The position numbers and the translations under genes were made by a program. The notes under the pieces were generated by a model, which was given only the letters and a program-made list of their open reading frames with translations, did not search any database and was not told the DNA's origin. A DNA stretch of 64,000 nucleotides from Actinophytocola oryzae (lineage in GTDB: Bacteria > Actinomycetota > Actinomycetes > Mycobacteriales > Pseudonocardiaceae). Below, in pieces: positions 1-8,833 of this stretch. The DNA lies in NCBI RefSeq assembly GCF_004364325.1, contig NZ_SOCP01000007.1, forward strand, positions 186,001 through 250,000, in the 5' to 3' direction. Position 1 is the stretch's first letter; every line of letters starts with the position of its first letter.

Positions 1-1
1 T

Positions 2-3000
2 TCCTCGGTGAACCAGGACGGGACGTCGAGCGGCCTGTCCGCGCCTAACGGCCCGGCACAGGAGCGGGTGATCCGGCAGGCACTCGCGAACGCCGGGCTC
101 GGTCCGGCCGACGTGGACGCGGTCGAGGCGCACGGCACGGGCACCAGGTTGGGTGATCCCATCGAGGCGCGGGCGGTGTCCGCGACGTACGGGCAGGGCC
201 GCGCGACACCGCTGTGGCTGGGATCGGTGAAGTCCAACATCGGCCACACGCAGGCGGCGGCCGGGGTGGCCGGTGTGATCAAGATGGTCATGGCGCTGCG
301 GGAGAACGTGCTGCCACGGACGCTGCACGTGGACGAGCCGACGCCGCACGTCGACTGGTCGGCCGGCGCCGTGGAGCTGTTGACGTCGCCTCGGGCCTGG
401 CCGGACAGGGACCGGCCGCGTCGGTTCGGCGTGTCCTCGTTCGGGGTCAGCGGCACCAACGCGCACGTCGTGTTCGAGGAGGCGCCGCGGGCGGTCGTCG
501 CGCCGCGGCCGGACGTGCCGTCGTTGTGGGTGCTCTCGGGCCGGTCCGGCGAGGCGCTTCGTGCACAGGCCGGTCGCCTGAAGTCCTGGGTGGACTCCCG
601 GCCTGACCTTAGTGCACAGGACGTGGGGCTGTCGCTCGCGACCACGCGAAGCCACTTCGGCCACCGCGCCGCGGTGGTCGGGGACCGGGACGCGTTGGTC
701 ACCGGGTTGACGGATCTGTCGCGTGCGACCGTGGGCCGGGCCGCGGCCGACGCCGCCCGCCCGGTGTTCGTGTTCCCGGGCCAGGGGTCGCAGTGGGTGG
801 GGATGGCGGCGGAGCTACTGGACGTCTACCCGGCCTTCGCCGCACGGATGGGCGAGTGCGCCGAGGCGCTCGAGCCCTACGTGGACTGGACGCTGCCGGA
901 CGTGTTGCACGGTGAGCTGGACCGGGTCGAGGTGGTGCAGCCGGTCCTGTGGGCCGTGATGGTGTCGTTGGCCGGGCTGTGGCGGTCGTTCGGTGTCGAG
1001 CCTGCCGCGGTCGTCGGCCACAGCCAGGGGGAGATCGCCGCGGCGTGCGTGGCCGGTGCGCTGTCCCTCGAGGACGGTGCGCGTGTCGTCGCCCTGCGCA
1101 GCCGCGCGTTGCGGGACCTGTCGGGTGGCATGGTGTCGATCCCGTTGCCTGCCGGAGAAGTCCGGGACTGGCTTGGCGACGGTGTCTCGATCGCCGCGGT
1201 GAACGGTCCGGGATCCGTGGTGGCTTCGGGGGAGGTCGCCGCCGTGGTGGCACTGTCGGACCGGCTGCGGGCGGCGGGTGTCGATGCCAGGCGGCTCGCG
1301 GTCGACTACGCGGCACACTCGGCCCAGGTGGGCCCGGTCCGGGACGAGTTGTCGACGGCGTTGTCGGCGATACGGCCGCGGTCGAGCGAGGTTCCCTTCG
1401 TGTCCACGGTGACCGGCGCGGTGTTCGACACCGCCGGTCTCGACGCCCGCTACTGGTTCGACAACCTGCGGGAGCCGGTCCGGTTCGCGGACGCCACACG
1501 GGCGGTGCTCGCCGAGGGGCACCGGGTGCTGCTGGAGGTCGGTCCGCACCCCGTGCTGAGCCTCGGGATGCAACAGACCCTCGACGAGGCCGGTATCACC
1601 GCGACCCTGCTGGCCACCCTGCGCCGCGACGACGGCGGACGCCACAGGATGCTGACCGCACTGGGGCAGGCCTATGTCGCAGGCGTCATGCCGGACTGGG
1701 ACGCGGTGTTCGCCGGAGACGACGCCCGGCGGGTCCGGCTGCCCACCTACGCCTTCCAACACAGGCCCTACTGGCTCACCCCGCCGATGCCCTCCGCGCC
1801 CGGCCACCCGCTGCTGGACACCGCCGTCGACCTGGCCGACGACCAGGGAACCGTGCTGACCGGGCGGCTGTCCGCCGCGACGCACCCGTGGCTGGCCGGC
1901 CACACCGTGCTGGGTTCGGTGGTGGCACCCGGGACGTTGCTCGTCGAGCTGGCGTGGCAGGCAGGCGAGCGCGTCGGCTGCGCCCGGCTCGACGAGCTGG
2001 TGCTGCGGTCCCCACTGGTGCTGCCCGAGCAGGGCGAGGTGCGTGTCCAGGTCCGGGTCGGCGCCGACGACACCGGGCGGCGCCCGGTCAGCGTGCACAC
2101 CCAGCGCGAGGGACACGACTGGCGCTGCCACGCGACCGGAGTCGTCGGCGCCGCCACCCGCCCCGTCGACCTGGAGGCGTGGCCCCCGGCCGGCGCGGAA
2201 GCGGTCGACGTGGCGCCGGTGTACGACGTGCTGGCCGGCCGGGGGTTCGCGTACGGGCCGGTGTTCCAGTGCCTGACCGCGGCCTGGCGTCGAGGTGACG
2301 AGGTCTTCGCCGAGGTCGCACTGCCCGACGGGGTGGACGTCGACGGCTACGGGATCCACCCCGCGTTGCTCGACTCCGCGATGCACGCCTTCGCCTACGT
2401 GGCGAGCGGCGCACAGTCCGGCACGCGGCTGCCGTTCGCCTGGACCGGGGTGTCCCTGTATGCCGTGGGTGCCACCGCGTCACGGGTGCGGGTCGCCCCC
2501 GCGACGTCCGGTGACGGCGCGGTGTCGATCGTCGTCGCCGACGGTTCCGGTGCGCCCGTCGCGGCCGTGGACTCGCTGGTGTTCCGCCCGGTCGACACCG
2601 ACCAGCTGGTCGCGCCCGCGGTCGGGCACGACTCGCTGCTCCACCTCGACTGGGTCCCGGCCGACACCGACGGCGTCGCGGGCACCGAGGGCTGGGCCGT
2701 GCTCGGACCACACGACCTCGGCCTCGACCTGCCGGTCTACCCCGACCTCGACGCACTCGCGGGCGCGCGGGTAGCACCGACCACTGTCGTCTTCGACCTG
2801 TCGCGGGAGGACACGCCGGTCGGCACGACGCTGACGCTACTGCGGTCCTGGCTGGCGGAGTCCGCGCTGGACGGGTCCCGGCTCGTACTGGTGACACGTG
2901 GTGCGGTGCCTGTCGGCGACGAGGCTCCCGACCTGGCGGCGGCCTCGGCCTGGGGGCTGACGCGGTCGGCCCAGGTCGAGCACCCCGGCCGGTTCGTGCT

Positions 3001-6000
3001 CGTGGACACCGACGACACCGCCGATGTCGAACCGTCCACCGTGGCGGCCGCGGTCGACTCCGGCGAGCCGCAGTGCGCGATCCGCGCGGGCGCGGTGTTC
3101 GTGCCCCGGCTGACGCCCGTCGCGGGCCGCGGCACCGCGCCCGAGATAGATCCTGACGGAACGGTGTTGATCACCGGTGGCCTCGGCCTGCTCGGCGCCG
3201 AGACCGCACGCCACCTCGTCGCGGAGTACGGCGTCCGGCGCCTCGTCCTCGCCGGCAGGCGAGGCGCGGACACCCCCGGCGCGCCGGACCTGGCGGCCGA
3301 GCTCACCGCCGGGGGCGCCGACGTCCGGGTCGTCGCGTGTGACGTCGCCGACCGCTCGGCGGTGGCAGCGCTGCTGGCCTCGATCCCCGACGAGCACCCC
3401 CTGACCGGCGTCGTGCACGCGGCCGGGGTGCTGGACGACGGTGTCGTCGAGACCCTCACACCCGACCGGCTGGCGACGGTGTGCCGACCCAAGGCCGACG
3501 GCGCGTGGCACCTCCACGAGCTGACCAAAGACCGGCCGCTCGCGTTGTTCGTCCTGTTCTCGTCCCTGGCCGGCATCCTCGGCGCGGCCGGACAGGGCGG
3601 CTACGCGGCCGCCAACGCCTACCAGGACGCGCTCGCCCGGTACCGCGCCGCCGCCGGGCTGCCCGCGACGTCCATCGCATGGGGGCTGTGGGACCGGCCC
3701 AGCGAGCTGACCGGCCGCCTCGGCGCCGCCGACCGCGCACGACAGCGCCGCACCGGCATGTCCGGCCTGTCCGTGGCGGACGGGCTCGCGCTGTTCGACA
3801 GGGCCGTGACGGCCGGGCACCCGGTAGTGGCCGCGGCCAGGCTCGACCGCGCCGCACTCCACGAGCGCGGGATCGGCGACGGTCCGCCGCCGCTGTTCCG
3901 CGCGCTCCTGCGGACGCGACCACGACAGGCCACGAACCGCGCGGGCACGCCGTCGCTCACCGCCCGGCTGGCCGCGTTGCCGCACGCCGAGCGTGACCGT
4001 GCCGTGCTGGCGCTGGTGCGACAGGAGGCAGCCGCCGTCCTCGGCCACGTCGACGACCGGGCGATCGACCCCGGCCGCGCCTTCCGCGAGTCGGGGTTCG
4101 ACTCCCTGACGGCCGTCGAGTTCCGCAACCGGCTCGCGGCACTCACGGGGCTGCGGCTGCCCGCCACCCTGGTCTTCGACCACCCGAACCCGCTCGCGCT
4201 GAGCAGGCACGTGCTGGGCAGGCTCTCCGGTGCGCGGACGGCGGACGCGCCCGCGTCGGTGGCCGCCACCGGCGACCCGGTGGCCGTCGTCGGGATGAGC
4301 TGCCGGCTGCCCGGCGGAGTGTCCTCGCCGGAGGACCTGTGGGACCTGGTCGTGTCCGGCGGTGACGCGGTCGGCCCGTTCCCCGACGACCGGGGCTGGG
4401 ACCTGGAGACGCTGTTCGACCCCGACCCCGGACGTGCGGGCACCAGCTACGTCCGCGAAGGCGGGTTCCTGGCCGACGCCGCCGGTTTCGACGCGGAGTT
4501 CTTCGGGATCTCGCCCCGCGAGGCGCTGGCCATGGACCCGCAGCAGCGGTTGCTGCTGGAGCTGTCCTGGGAGGCACTGGAGCGGGCCGGGTTCGACCCC
4601 CGGTCGCTCGCGGGCTCGCCGACCGGGGTGTTCGCGGGCGTGATGTACCACGACTACCTCGAAGGACTGCGCGAGGTCCCGGCGGAGCTGGAGGGCTATG
4701 TCGGCAACGGCAACGCGGGCAGTGTGGTGTCGGGCCGGGTGGCGTATGCGCTGGGGCTGGAGGGGCCCGCTCTGTCGGTGGACACGGCCTGTTCGTCGTC
4801 GTTGGTGGCTGTTCACCTTGCCGCGCAGTCGTTGCGGAGTGGCGAGTGTTCGTTGGCGTTGGCCGGTGGGGTGACGGTGATGGCGACGCCGGGGCCGTTC
4901 GTGGGGTTCAGTCGGCAACGTGGCCTGGCCGTGGACGGCCGCTGCAAGTCGTTCGCCGCCGCCGCGGACGGCACCGGGCTGTCCGAGGGGGTCGGCATGC
5001 TCGTGCTGGAGCGGTTGTCGGACGCGCGGCGCAACGGCCATCCGGTGCTGGCGGTGCTGCGTGGGTCGGCGGTGAACCAGGACGGGGCGTCCAACGGCCT
5101 GTCCGCGCCGAACGGCCCGTCGCAGGAGCGGGTGATCAGGCAGGCCCTCACCGCCGCCGGGCTGTCCGGTGTGGACGTCGACGCCGTCGAGGCGCACGGG
5201 ACGGGCACGCGACTGGGTGATCCGATCGAGGCGCAGGCGGTGCTGGCCACCTACGGGCAGGACCGCGACGAGCCGCTGTGGCTGGGGTCGGTGAAGTCGA
5301 ACATCGGCCACACCCAGGCGACCGCGGGTGTGGCCGGTGTGATCAAGATGGTGATGGCGCTCCGGCACGGTGTGCTGCCGAGGACGCTGTTCGTCGACGA
5401 GCCAACCCCCCACGTCGACTGGTCGGCAGGCGCGGTAGAGCTGCTGACCACGCAGTGCGCGTGGCCGGAGCGGGACCGGCCTCGGCGGTTCGCCGTGTCG
5501 TCGTTCGGTGCGAGCGGGACCAACGCCCACGCCGTCTTCGAACAGCCACCAGTGGTGGAACCCGGCCGCGCAGCCGGTGGTGACGGCGTCTGGCTGCTGT
5601 CGGCGCGGACCGAGGACGGGCTGCGTGCCCAGGCGTCGCGACTGCGTGAGCACGTCACGGCCCATCCGGAGCTGGGCGTCGCCGACGTGGGTCACTCCCT
5701 CGCGACGACCCGCACCCACTTCTCACAGCGCGCCGCCGTGTCGGGCGGCCGGTCGGCGTTGCTGGCCGGGCTCGCCGCGATCGCCGACGGTGGGTCCGGC
5801 GCGGGTGTCGTCCGGGGCACGGCGCTCGCCGACCGTCCGGTGTTCGTCTTTCCCGGCCAGGGCTCGCAGTGGGTGGGCATGGCGGTGGACCTGATGGACG
5901 CCTTTCCCGTCTTCGCCGCCCGCATGGGCGAGTGCGCCGCGGCGCTGGAGTCCCATGTGAGCTGGTCACTGGCGGAGGTGCTGGGGGATGAGGAGGCCCT

Positions 6001-8833
6001 CGGCCGCGTCGACGTGGTGCAGCCCGTCTTGTGGGCGGTGATGGTGTCCCTGGCCCACCTGTGGCAGTCGTTCGGTGTGCGGCCTGCCGCGGTCGTCGGG
6101 CACAGCCAGGGTGAGATCGCCGCCGCCTGTGTCGCGGGCGCGTTGTCCCTCCAGGACGGTGCACGCGTGGTCGCCCTGCGGGGCAAGGCGTTGCGTGGGC
6201 TCTCGGGTGGGATGGCGTCGGTGCCGCTGTCCGAGAACGAGACCCTGGCATGGCTCCGCACGGAAGACGGCTTGTCGGTCGCCGCCGTGAACGGACCGCG
6301 TTCCGTGGTGGTGTCCGGCGAGGTGGCGCCACTGGGGAAGCTCCTCGAACAGCTGCACGCGGCCGGGGTCGACGCCCGGCGGATCGCGGTGGACTACGCG
6401 GCCCACTCCGCCCGGGTGGACCAGGTGCGTGAGGAGCTGCTGACGGCCCTCACGGGAACCGACCCCCGGCCGTCCGAGGTGCCGTTCGTGTCGACGGTGA
6501 CCGGCGAGGTGCTCGACACCACCGCGCTGGACGCCCGGTACTGGTTCGACAACCTGCGGGATCAGGTGCGCTTCGAGGACGCGACACGGACGGTCCTCGC
6601 CAAGGGCCACCAGGTCCTGCTGGAGGTGAGCCCGCACCCCGTCCTGAGCCTGGCCATGCAGCAGACCCTCGACGACACGGGCGTGCCCGGCAACCCGCTG
6701 GCCACGTTGCGCCGCGACGACGGCGGCCGGGCGCGGATGCTGACCGCGCTCGCAGGGGCCCACTGCGCCGGTGTCGAGGTCGACTGGCGGCAGGTGCACC
6801 CGGGCGCGCGGGTCGTCGACCTGCCGACGTACGCGTTTCAGCGTGAGCGGTACTGGTTGCCTGGTGGCGGTGATCGGTCGGTTATGGCGAGTTGGCGTTA
6901 TGTCGTTGAGTGGGTGCGGCTCACTGCCGGGCCGGGTTCTGTTGGTGGGAGGTGGTTGGTGGCGGTTCCTTCGGGTGTGGTGGATCCGAGGGTGTCGGTG
7001 TGTGTTGATGCGTTGAGGGCGCGTGGTGTCGAGGTGGTCTGGGTTGAGGTGGATTGCACGGTGCCGGACCGGATCGGCGGGTATCTGCCCGATGTTCGCG
7101 TTGATGGTGTGTTGTCTTTTCTGGCTTTCGATGATCGGTGGCTCTTGGGTGGTGTTCCTGCGGGGTTGGCGGCGAATGTGGGGTTGCTGCGGGCTTTTGG
7201 TGACGTTGCGCGGATGTGGTGGGTGACTGCGGGTGCGGTGTCTACTGGGTCGGGTGATGCGCTGACCTGTCCTGCTCGGTCGATGGTGTGGGGGCTTGGC
7301 AGGGTCGCGGCTCTGGAGTATCCGGCGGCCTGGGGTGGTTTGGTGGATTTGCCGGCTGTTGTTGACGGGGTGGCTGCGGAGCGGTTTGTCGGGGTGCTTG
7401 GTGGTGTGGCTGGTGAGGATCAGGTGGCGGTGCGGCCTGCTGGTGTCTTCGGTCGGCGGCTCGTGCGGGCGCCTGGACGCGGTGTGGGGGTTTGGCGTCC
7501 TAGGGGGACGGTGCTTGTGACGGGTGGGACCGGTGCGCTCGGTAGGCGGGTGGCGCGGTGGCTTGTGGGGAATGGTGCGGAGCATGTGGTGTTGTTGAGT
7601 CGCCGGGGTGTGGCTGCGCAGGGTGTCGCTGAGTTGAGAGCTGAGTTTGGTGGGTTGGTCAGTGTTGTGGCCTGTGATGTCACGGATCGGGACGCGTTGG
7701 CGCGTGTCCTGGCGGAGTATCCGCCGAGTGGTGTTGTCCATGCGGCGGGGGTGGGGGCGTCTGTGTTGTTGTCCGGGACCGGGCCGGCTGAGTTGGGGGA
7801 GGTTCTTGCGGCGAAGGTGGTTGGTGCGCTGAATCTGCACGAGTTGCTTCGGGGTGTTCCGCTTGATGCTTTCGTGTTGTTTTCTTCTGGTGCTGGTGTG
7901 TGGGGGAGTGGTGGTCAGGGCGGGTATGCGGCGGGTAATGCCTATTTGGATGGGCTGGCTGAGTTTCGCCGTTCGCTTGGGTTGCCTGCGTTGTCGGTGG
8001 CGTGGGGTATGTGGGCTGGTGGCGGGATGGTTGACGGGGTGGGCGTCGATCGTCTGGTTCGTCATGGCGTGATGCCGATGGATCCGGGGGTGGCGGTGGC
8101 TGTGTTGGGGCAGGCTGTCGGGTTGGGTGAGGCGCACGTGGTGGTCGCGGACATCGACTGGCCGCGGTTCGTGTCGGCGTTCACCTCGGGCCGGCCGAGC
8201 GCGTTGCTCGCCGACCTCCCGGCCGTCGCGGGCGTGGCGGCGGCCGTGAGTCCAGGCGAGTCCCTGCACGACCGGATCGCCGGGCGGACCACGGCGGACC
8301 AGGACCGGCTCCTCCTCGAGCTAGTCCGGCGGGAGGCGGCCGGGATCCTCGGGCACCCCGGCGCGGACGCCGTGGCGCCCGGCAGGGCGTTCAGGGACAT
8401 GGGGTTCGACTCGCTCACCGCCGTCGAGCTGCGCAACCGCCTGAACGCGCTGAGCGGGCTGAGCCTGCCCGCCACGTTCGTCTTCGACCACCCCAACCCC
8501 GCCGCGCTCGCCACGGCACTGCGCACCCGCCTGGCAGGCGGCGCGGGCCGGACGATCGTCGCGAGCGACCTGGACAGGGTCGAGAAGCTGCTGAACGGGC
8601 TGCGCCCGGACGACCAGGAGTTCACCGAGGGCATGGCGCGCATCGAGGCGATGCTCCGCAGGGGAAGGCGACGGCTGGAGCGCGCAGGCGACCCCCCGAC
8701 CGGGGACCTGATCGACCGCATCGACGGCGCGACCGATGACGAGATCTTCGGGTACATCGGCGCCGAGTTCGGCATCACCGCCGTGCGGGACGCGGACAGG
8801 ACAACGTCAGGAGAAGCTGGATCCGATGACTAA
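2..8833 (+). CDS. Modular type I PKS, two modules (5' end outside window)
   Basis: This is the C-terminal 2,900-odd residues of a polyketide synthase; the frame is open to the window edge and enters inside a KS (after the active Cys). Visible order, with residues counted from base 8: KS tail 1-165 (EAHGTGT, NIGHTQ); AT 255-560 (GHSQGE, YAAHS, methylmalonyl type); DH 598-860 (HxxxGxxxxP as HTVLGSVVAP, then DSAMH); KR about 1050-1230 (TGGLGLLG, LDD, so B-type, with Lys/Ser/Tyr/Asn); ACP about 1325-1405 (GFDSLT). The second module is complete: KS 1423-1845 (DTACSSS), AT 1941-2240 (GHSQGE/YAAHS), KR 2291-2700 and ACP 2771-2845, followed by a helical C-terminal docking region 2850-2941. The second KR has no LDD but has the VWGS Trp and a Gln three residues before the catalytic Tyr, which by KR rules is A1-type. 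That KR block has foreign base composition. Its stop TAA overlaps the next ATG. A product identity cannot be given. Confidence 0.96.
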   Translation, partial: SSVNQDGTSSGLSAPNGPAQERVIRQALANAGLGPADVDAVEAHGTGTRLGDPIEARAVSATYGQGRATPLWLGSVKSNIGHTQAAAGVAGVIKMVMALRENVLPRTLHVDEPTPHVDWSAGAVELLTSPRAWPDRDRPRRFGVSSFGVSGTNAHVVFEEAPRAVVAPRPDVPSLWVLSGRSGEALRAQAGRLKSWVDSRPDLSAQDVGLSLATTRSHFGHRAAVVGDRDALVTGLTDLSRATVGRAAADAARPVFVFPGQGSQWVGMAAELLDVYPAFAARMGECAEALEPYVDWTLPDVLHGELDRVEVVQPVLWAVMVSLAGLWRSFGVEPAAVVGHSQGEIAAACVAGALSLEDGARVVALRSRALRDLSGGMVSIPLPAGEVRDWLGDGVSIAAVNGPGSVVASGEVAAVVALSDRLRAAGVDARRLAVDYAAHSAQVGPVRDELSTALSAIRPRSSEVPFVSTVTGAVFDTAGLDARYWFDNLREPVRFADATRAVLAEGHRVLLEVGPHPVLSLGMQQTLDEAGITATLLATLRRDDGGRHRMLTALGQAYVAGVMPDWDAVFAGDDARRVRLPTYAFQHRPYWLTPPMPSAPGHPLLDTAVDLADDQGTVLTGRLSAATHPWLAGHTVLGSVVAPGTLLVELAWQAGERVGCARLDELVLRSPLVLPEQGEVRVQVRVGADDTGRRPVSVHTQREGHDWRCHATGVVGAATRPVDLEAWPPAGAEAVDVAPVYDVLAGRGFAYGPVFQCLTAAWRRGDEVFAEVALPDGVDVDGYGIHPALLDSAMHAFAYVASGAQSGTRLPFAWTGVSLYAVGATASRVRVAPATSGDGAVSIVVADGSGAPVAAVDSLVFRPVDTDQLVAPAVGHDSLLHLDWVPADTDGVAGTEGWAVLGPHDLGLDLPVYPDLDALAGARVAPTTVVFDLSREDTPVGTTLTLLRSWLAESALDGSRLVLVTRGAVPVGDEAPDLAAASAWGLTRSAQVEHPGRFVLVDTDDTADVEPSTVAAAVDSGEPQCAIRAGAVFVPRLTPVAGRGTAPEIDPDGTVLITGGLGLLGAETARHLVAEYGVRRLVLAGRRGADTPGAPDLAAELTAGGADVRVVACDVADRSAVAALLASIPDEHPLTGVVHAAGVLDDGVVETLTPDRLATVCRPKADGAWHLHELTKDRPLALFVLFSSLAGILGAAGQGGYAAANAYQDALARYRAAAGLPATSIAWGLWDRPSELTGRLGAADRARQRRTGMSGLSVADGLALFDRAVTAGHPVVAAARLDRAALHERGIGDGPPPLFRALLRTRPRQATNRAGTPSLTARLAALPHAERDRAVLALVRQEAAAVLGHVDDRAIDPGRAFRESGFDSLTAVEFRNRLAALTGLRLPATLVFDHPNPLALSRHVLGRLSGARTADAPASVAATGDPVAVVGMSCRLPGGVSSPEDLWDLVVSGGDAVGPFPDDRGWDLETLFDPDPGRAGTSYVREGGFLADAAGFDAEFFGISPREALAMDPQQRLLLELSWEALERAGFDPRSLAGSPTGVFAGVMYHDYLEGLREVPAELEGYVGNGNAGSVVSGRVAYALGLEGPALSVDTACSSSLVAVHLAAQSLRSGECSLALAGGVTVMATPGPFVGFSRQRGLAVDGRCKSFAAAADGTGLSEGVGMLVLERLSDARRNGHPVLAVLRGSAVNQDGASNGLSAPNGPSQERVIRQALTAAGLSGVDVDAVEAHGTGTRLGDPIEAQAVLATYGQDRDEPLWLGSVKSNIGHTQATAGVAGVIKMVMALRHGVLPRTLFVDEPTPHVDWSAGAVELLTTQCAWPERDRPRRFAVSSFGASGTNAHAVFEQPPVVEPGRAAGGDGVWLLSARTEDGLRAQASRLREHVTAHPELGVADVGHSLATTRTHFSQRAAVSGGRSALLAGLAAIADGGSGAGVVRGTALADRPVFVFPGQGSQWVGMAVDLMDAFPVFAARMGECAAALESHVSWSLAEVLGDEEALGRVDVVQPVLWAVMVSLAHLWQSFGVRPAAVVGHSQGEIAAACVAGALSLQDGARVVALRGKALRGLSGGMASVPLSENETLAWLRTEDGLSVAAVNGPRSVVVSGEVAPLGKLLEQLHAAGVDARRIAVDYAAHSARVDQVREELLTALTGTDPRPSEVPFVSTVTGEVLDTTALDARYWFDNLRDQVRFEDATRTVLAKGHQVLLEVSPHPVLSLAMQQTLDDTGVPGNPLATLRRDDGGRARMLTALAGAHCAGVEVDWRQVHPGARVVDLPTYAFQRERYWLPGGGDRSVMASWRYVVEWVRLTAGPGSVGGRWLVAVPSGVVDPRVSVCVDALRARGVEVVWVEVDCTVPDRIGGYLPDVRVDGVLSFLAFDDRWLLGGVPAGLAANVGLLRAFGDVARMWWVTAGAVSTGSGDALTCPARSMVWGLGRVAALEYPAAWGGLVDLPAVVDGVAAERFVGVLGGVAGEDQVAVRPAGVFGRRLVRAPGRGVGVWRPRGTVLVTGGTGALGRRVARWLVGNGAEHVVLLSRRGVAAQGVAELRAEFGGLVSVVACDVTDRDALARVLAEYPPSGVVHAAGVGASVLLSGTGPAELGEVLAAKVVGALNLHELLRGVPLDAFVLFSSGAGVWGSGGQGGYAAGNAYLDGLAEFRRSLGLPALSVAWGMWAGGGMVDGVGVDRLVRHGVMPMDPGVAVAVLGQAVGLGEAHVVVADIDWPRFVSAFTSGRPSALLADLPAVAGVAAAVSPGESLHDRIAGRTTADQDRLLLELVRREAAGILGHPGADAVAPGRAFRDMGFDSLTAVELRNRLNALSGLSLPATFVFDHPNPAALATALRTRLAGGAGRTIVASDLDRVEKLLNGLRPDDQEFTEGMARIEAMLRRGRRRLERAGDPPTGDLIDRIDGATDDEIFGYIGAEFGITAVRDADRTTSGEAGSDD
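6836..8130 (+). other. Composition island covering the second KR region
   Basis: The KR and its structural subdomain switch abruptly to G/T-rich coding with many GTT, GGT, TTG and GCT codons. Bases 7081-7140 contain 30 G+C of 60 and 7861-7920 contain 33 of 60. The flank 8161-8220 contains 46 of 60. The reading frame and KR motifs are intact. The left edge lies just after the AT (RYWL region) and the right edge about 150 bases before the ACP, so the island coincides with a KR-domain exchange. The edges are approximate. Confidence 0.75.
8809..8813 (+). promoter_or_regulatory. Ribosome binding site deciding the start of the second PKS gene
   Basis: AGGAG lies 12 bases before the ATG at 8826. 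The open frame extends upstream to 8736, but only the ATG at 8826 gives the canonical PKS docking start MTNEDKLR. That ATG overlaps the TAA stop of the preceding gene (8831-8833), implying translational coupling. Confidence 0.7.
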
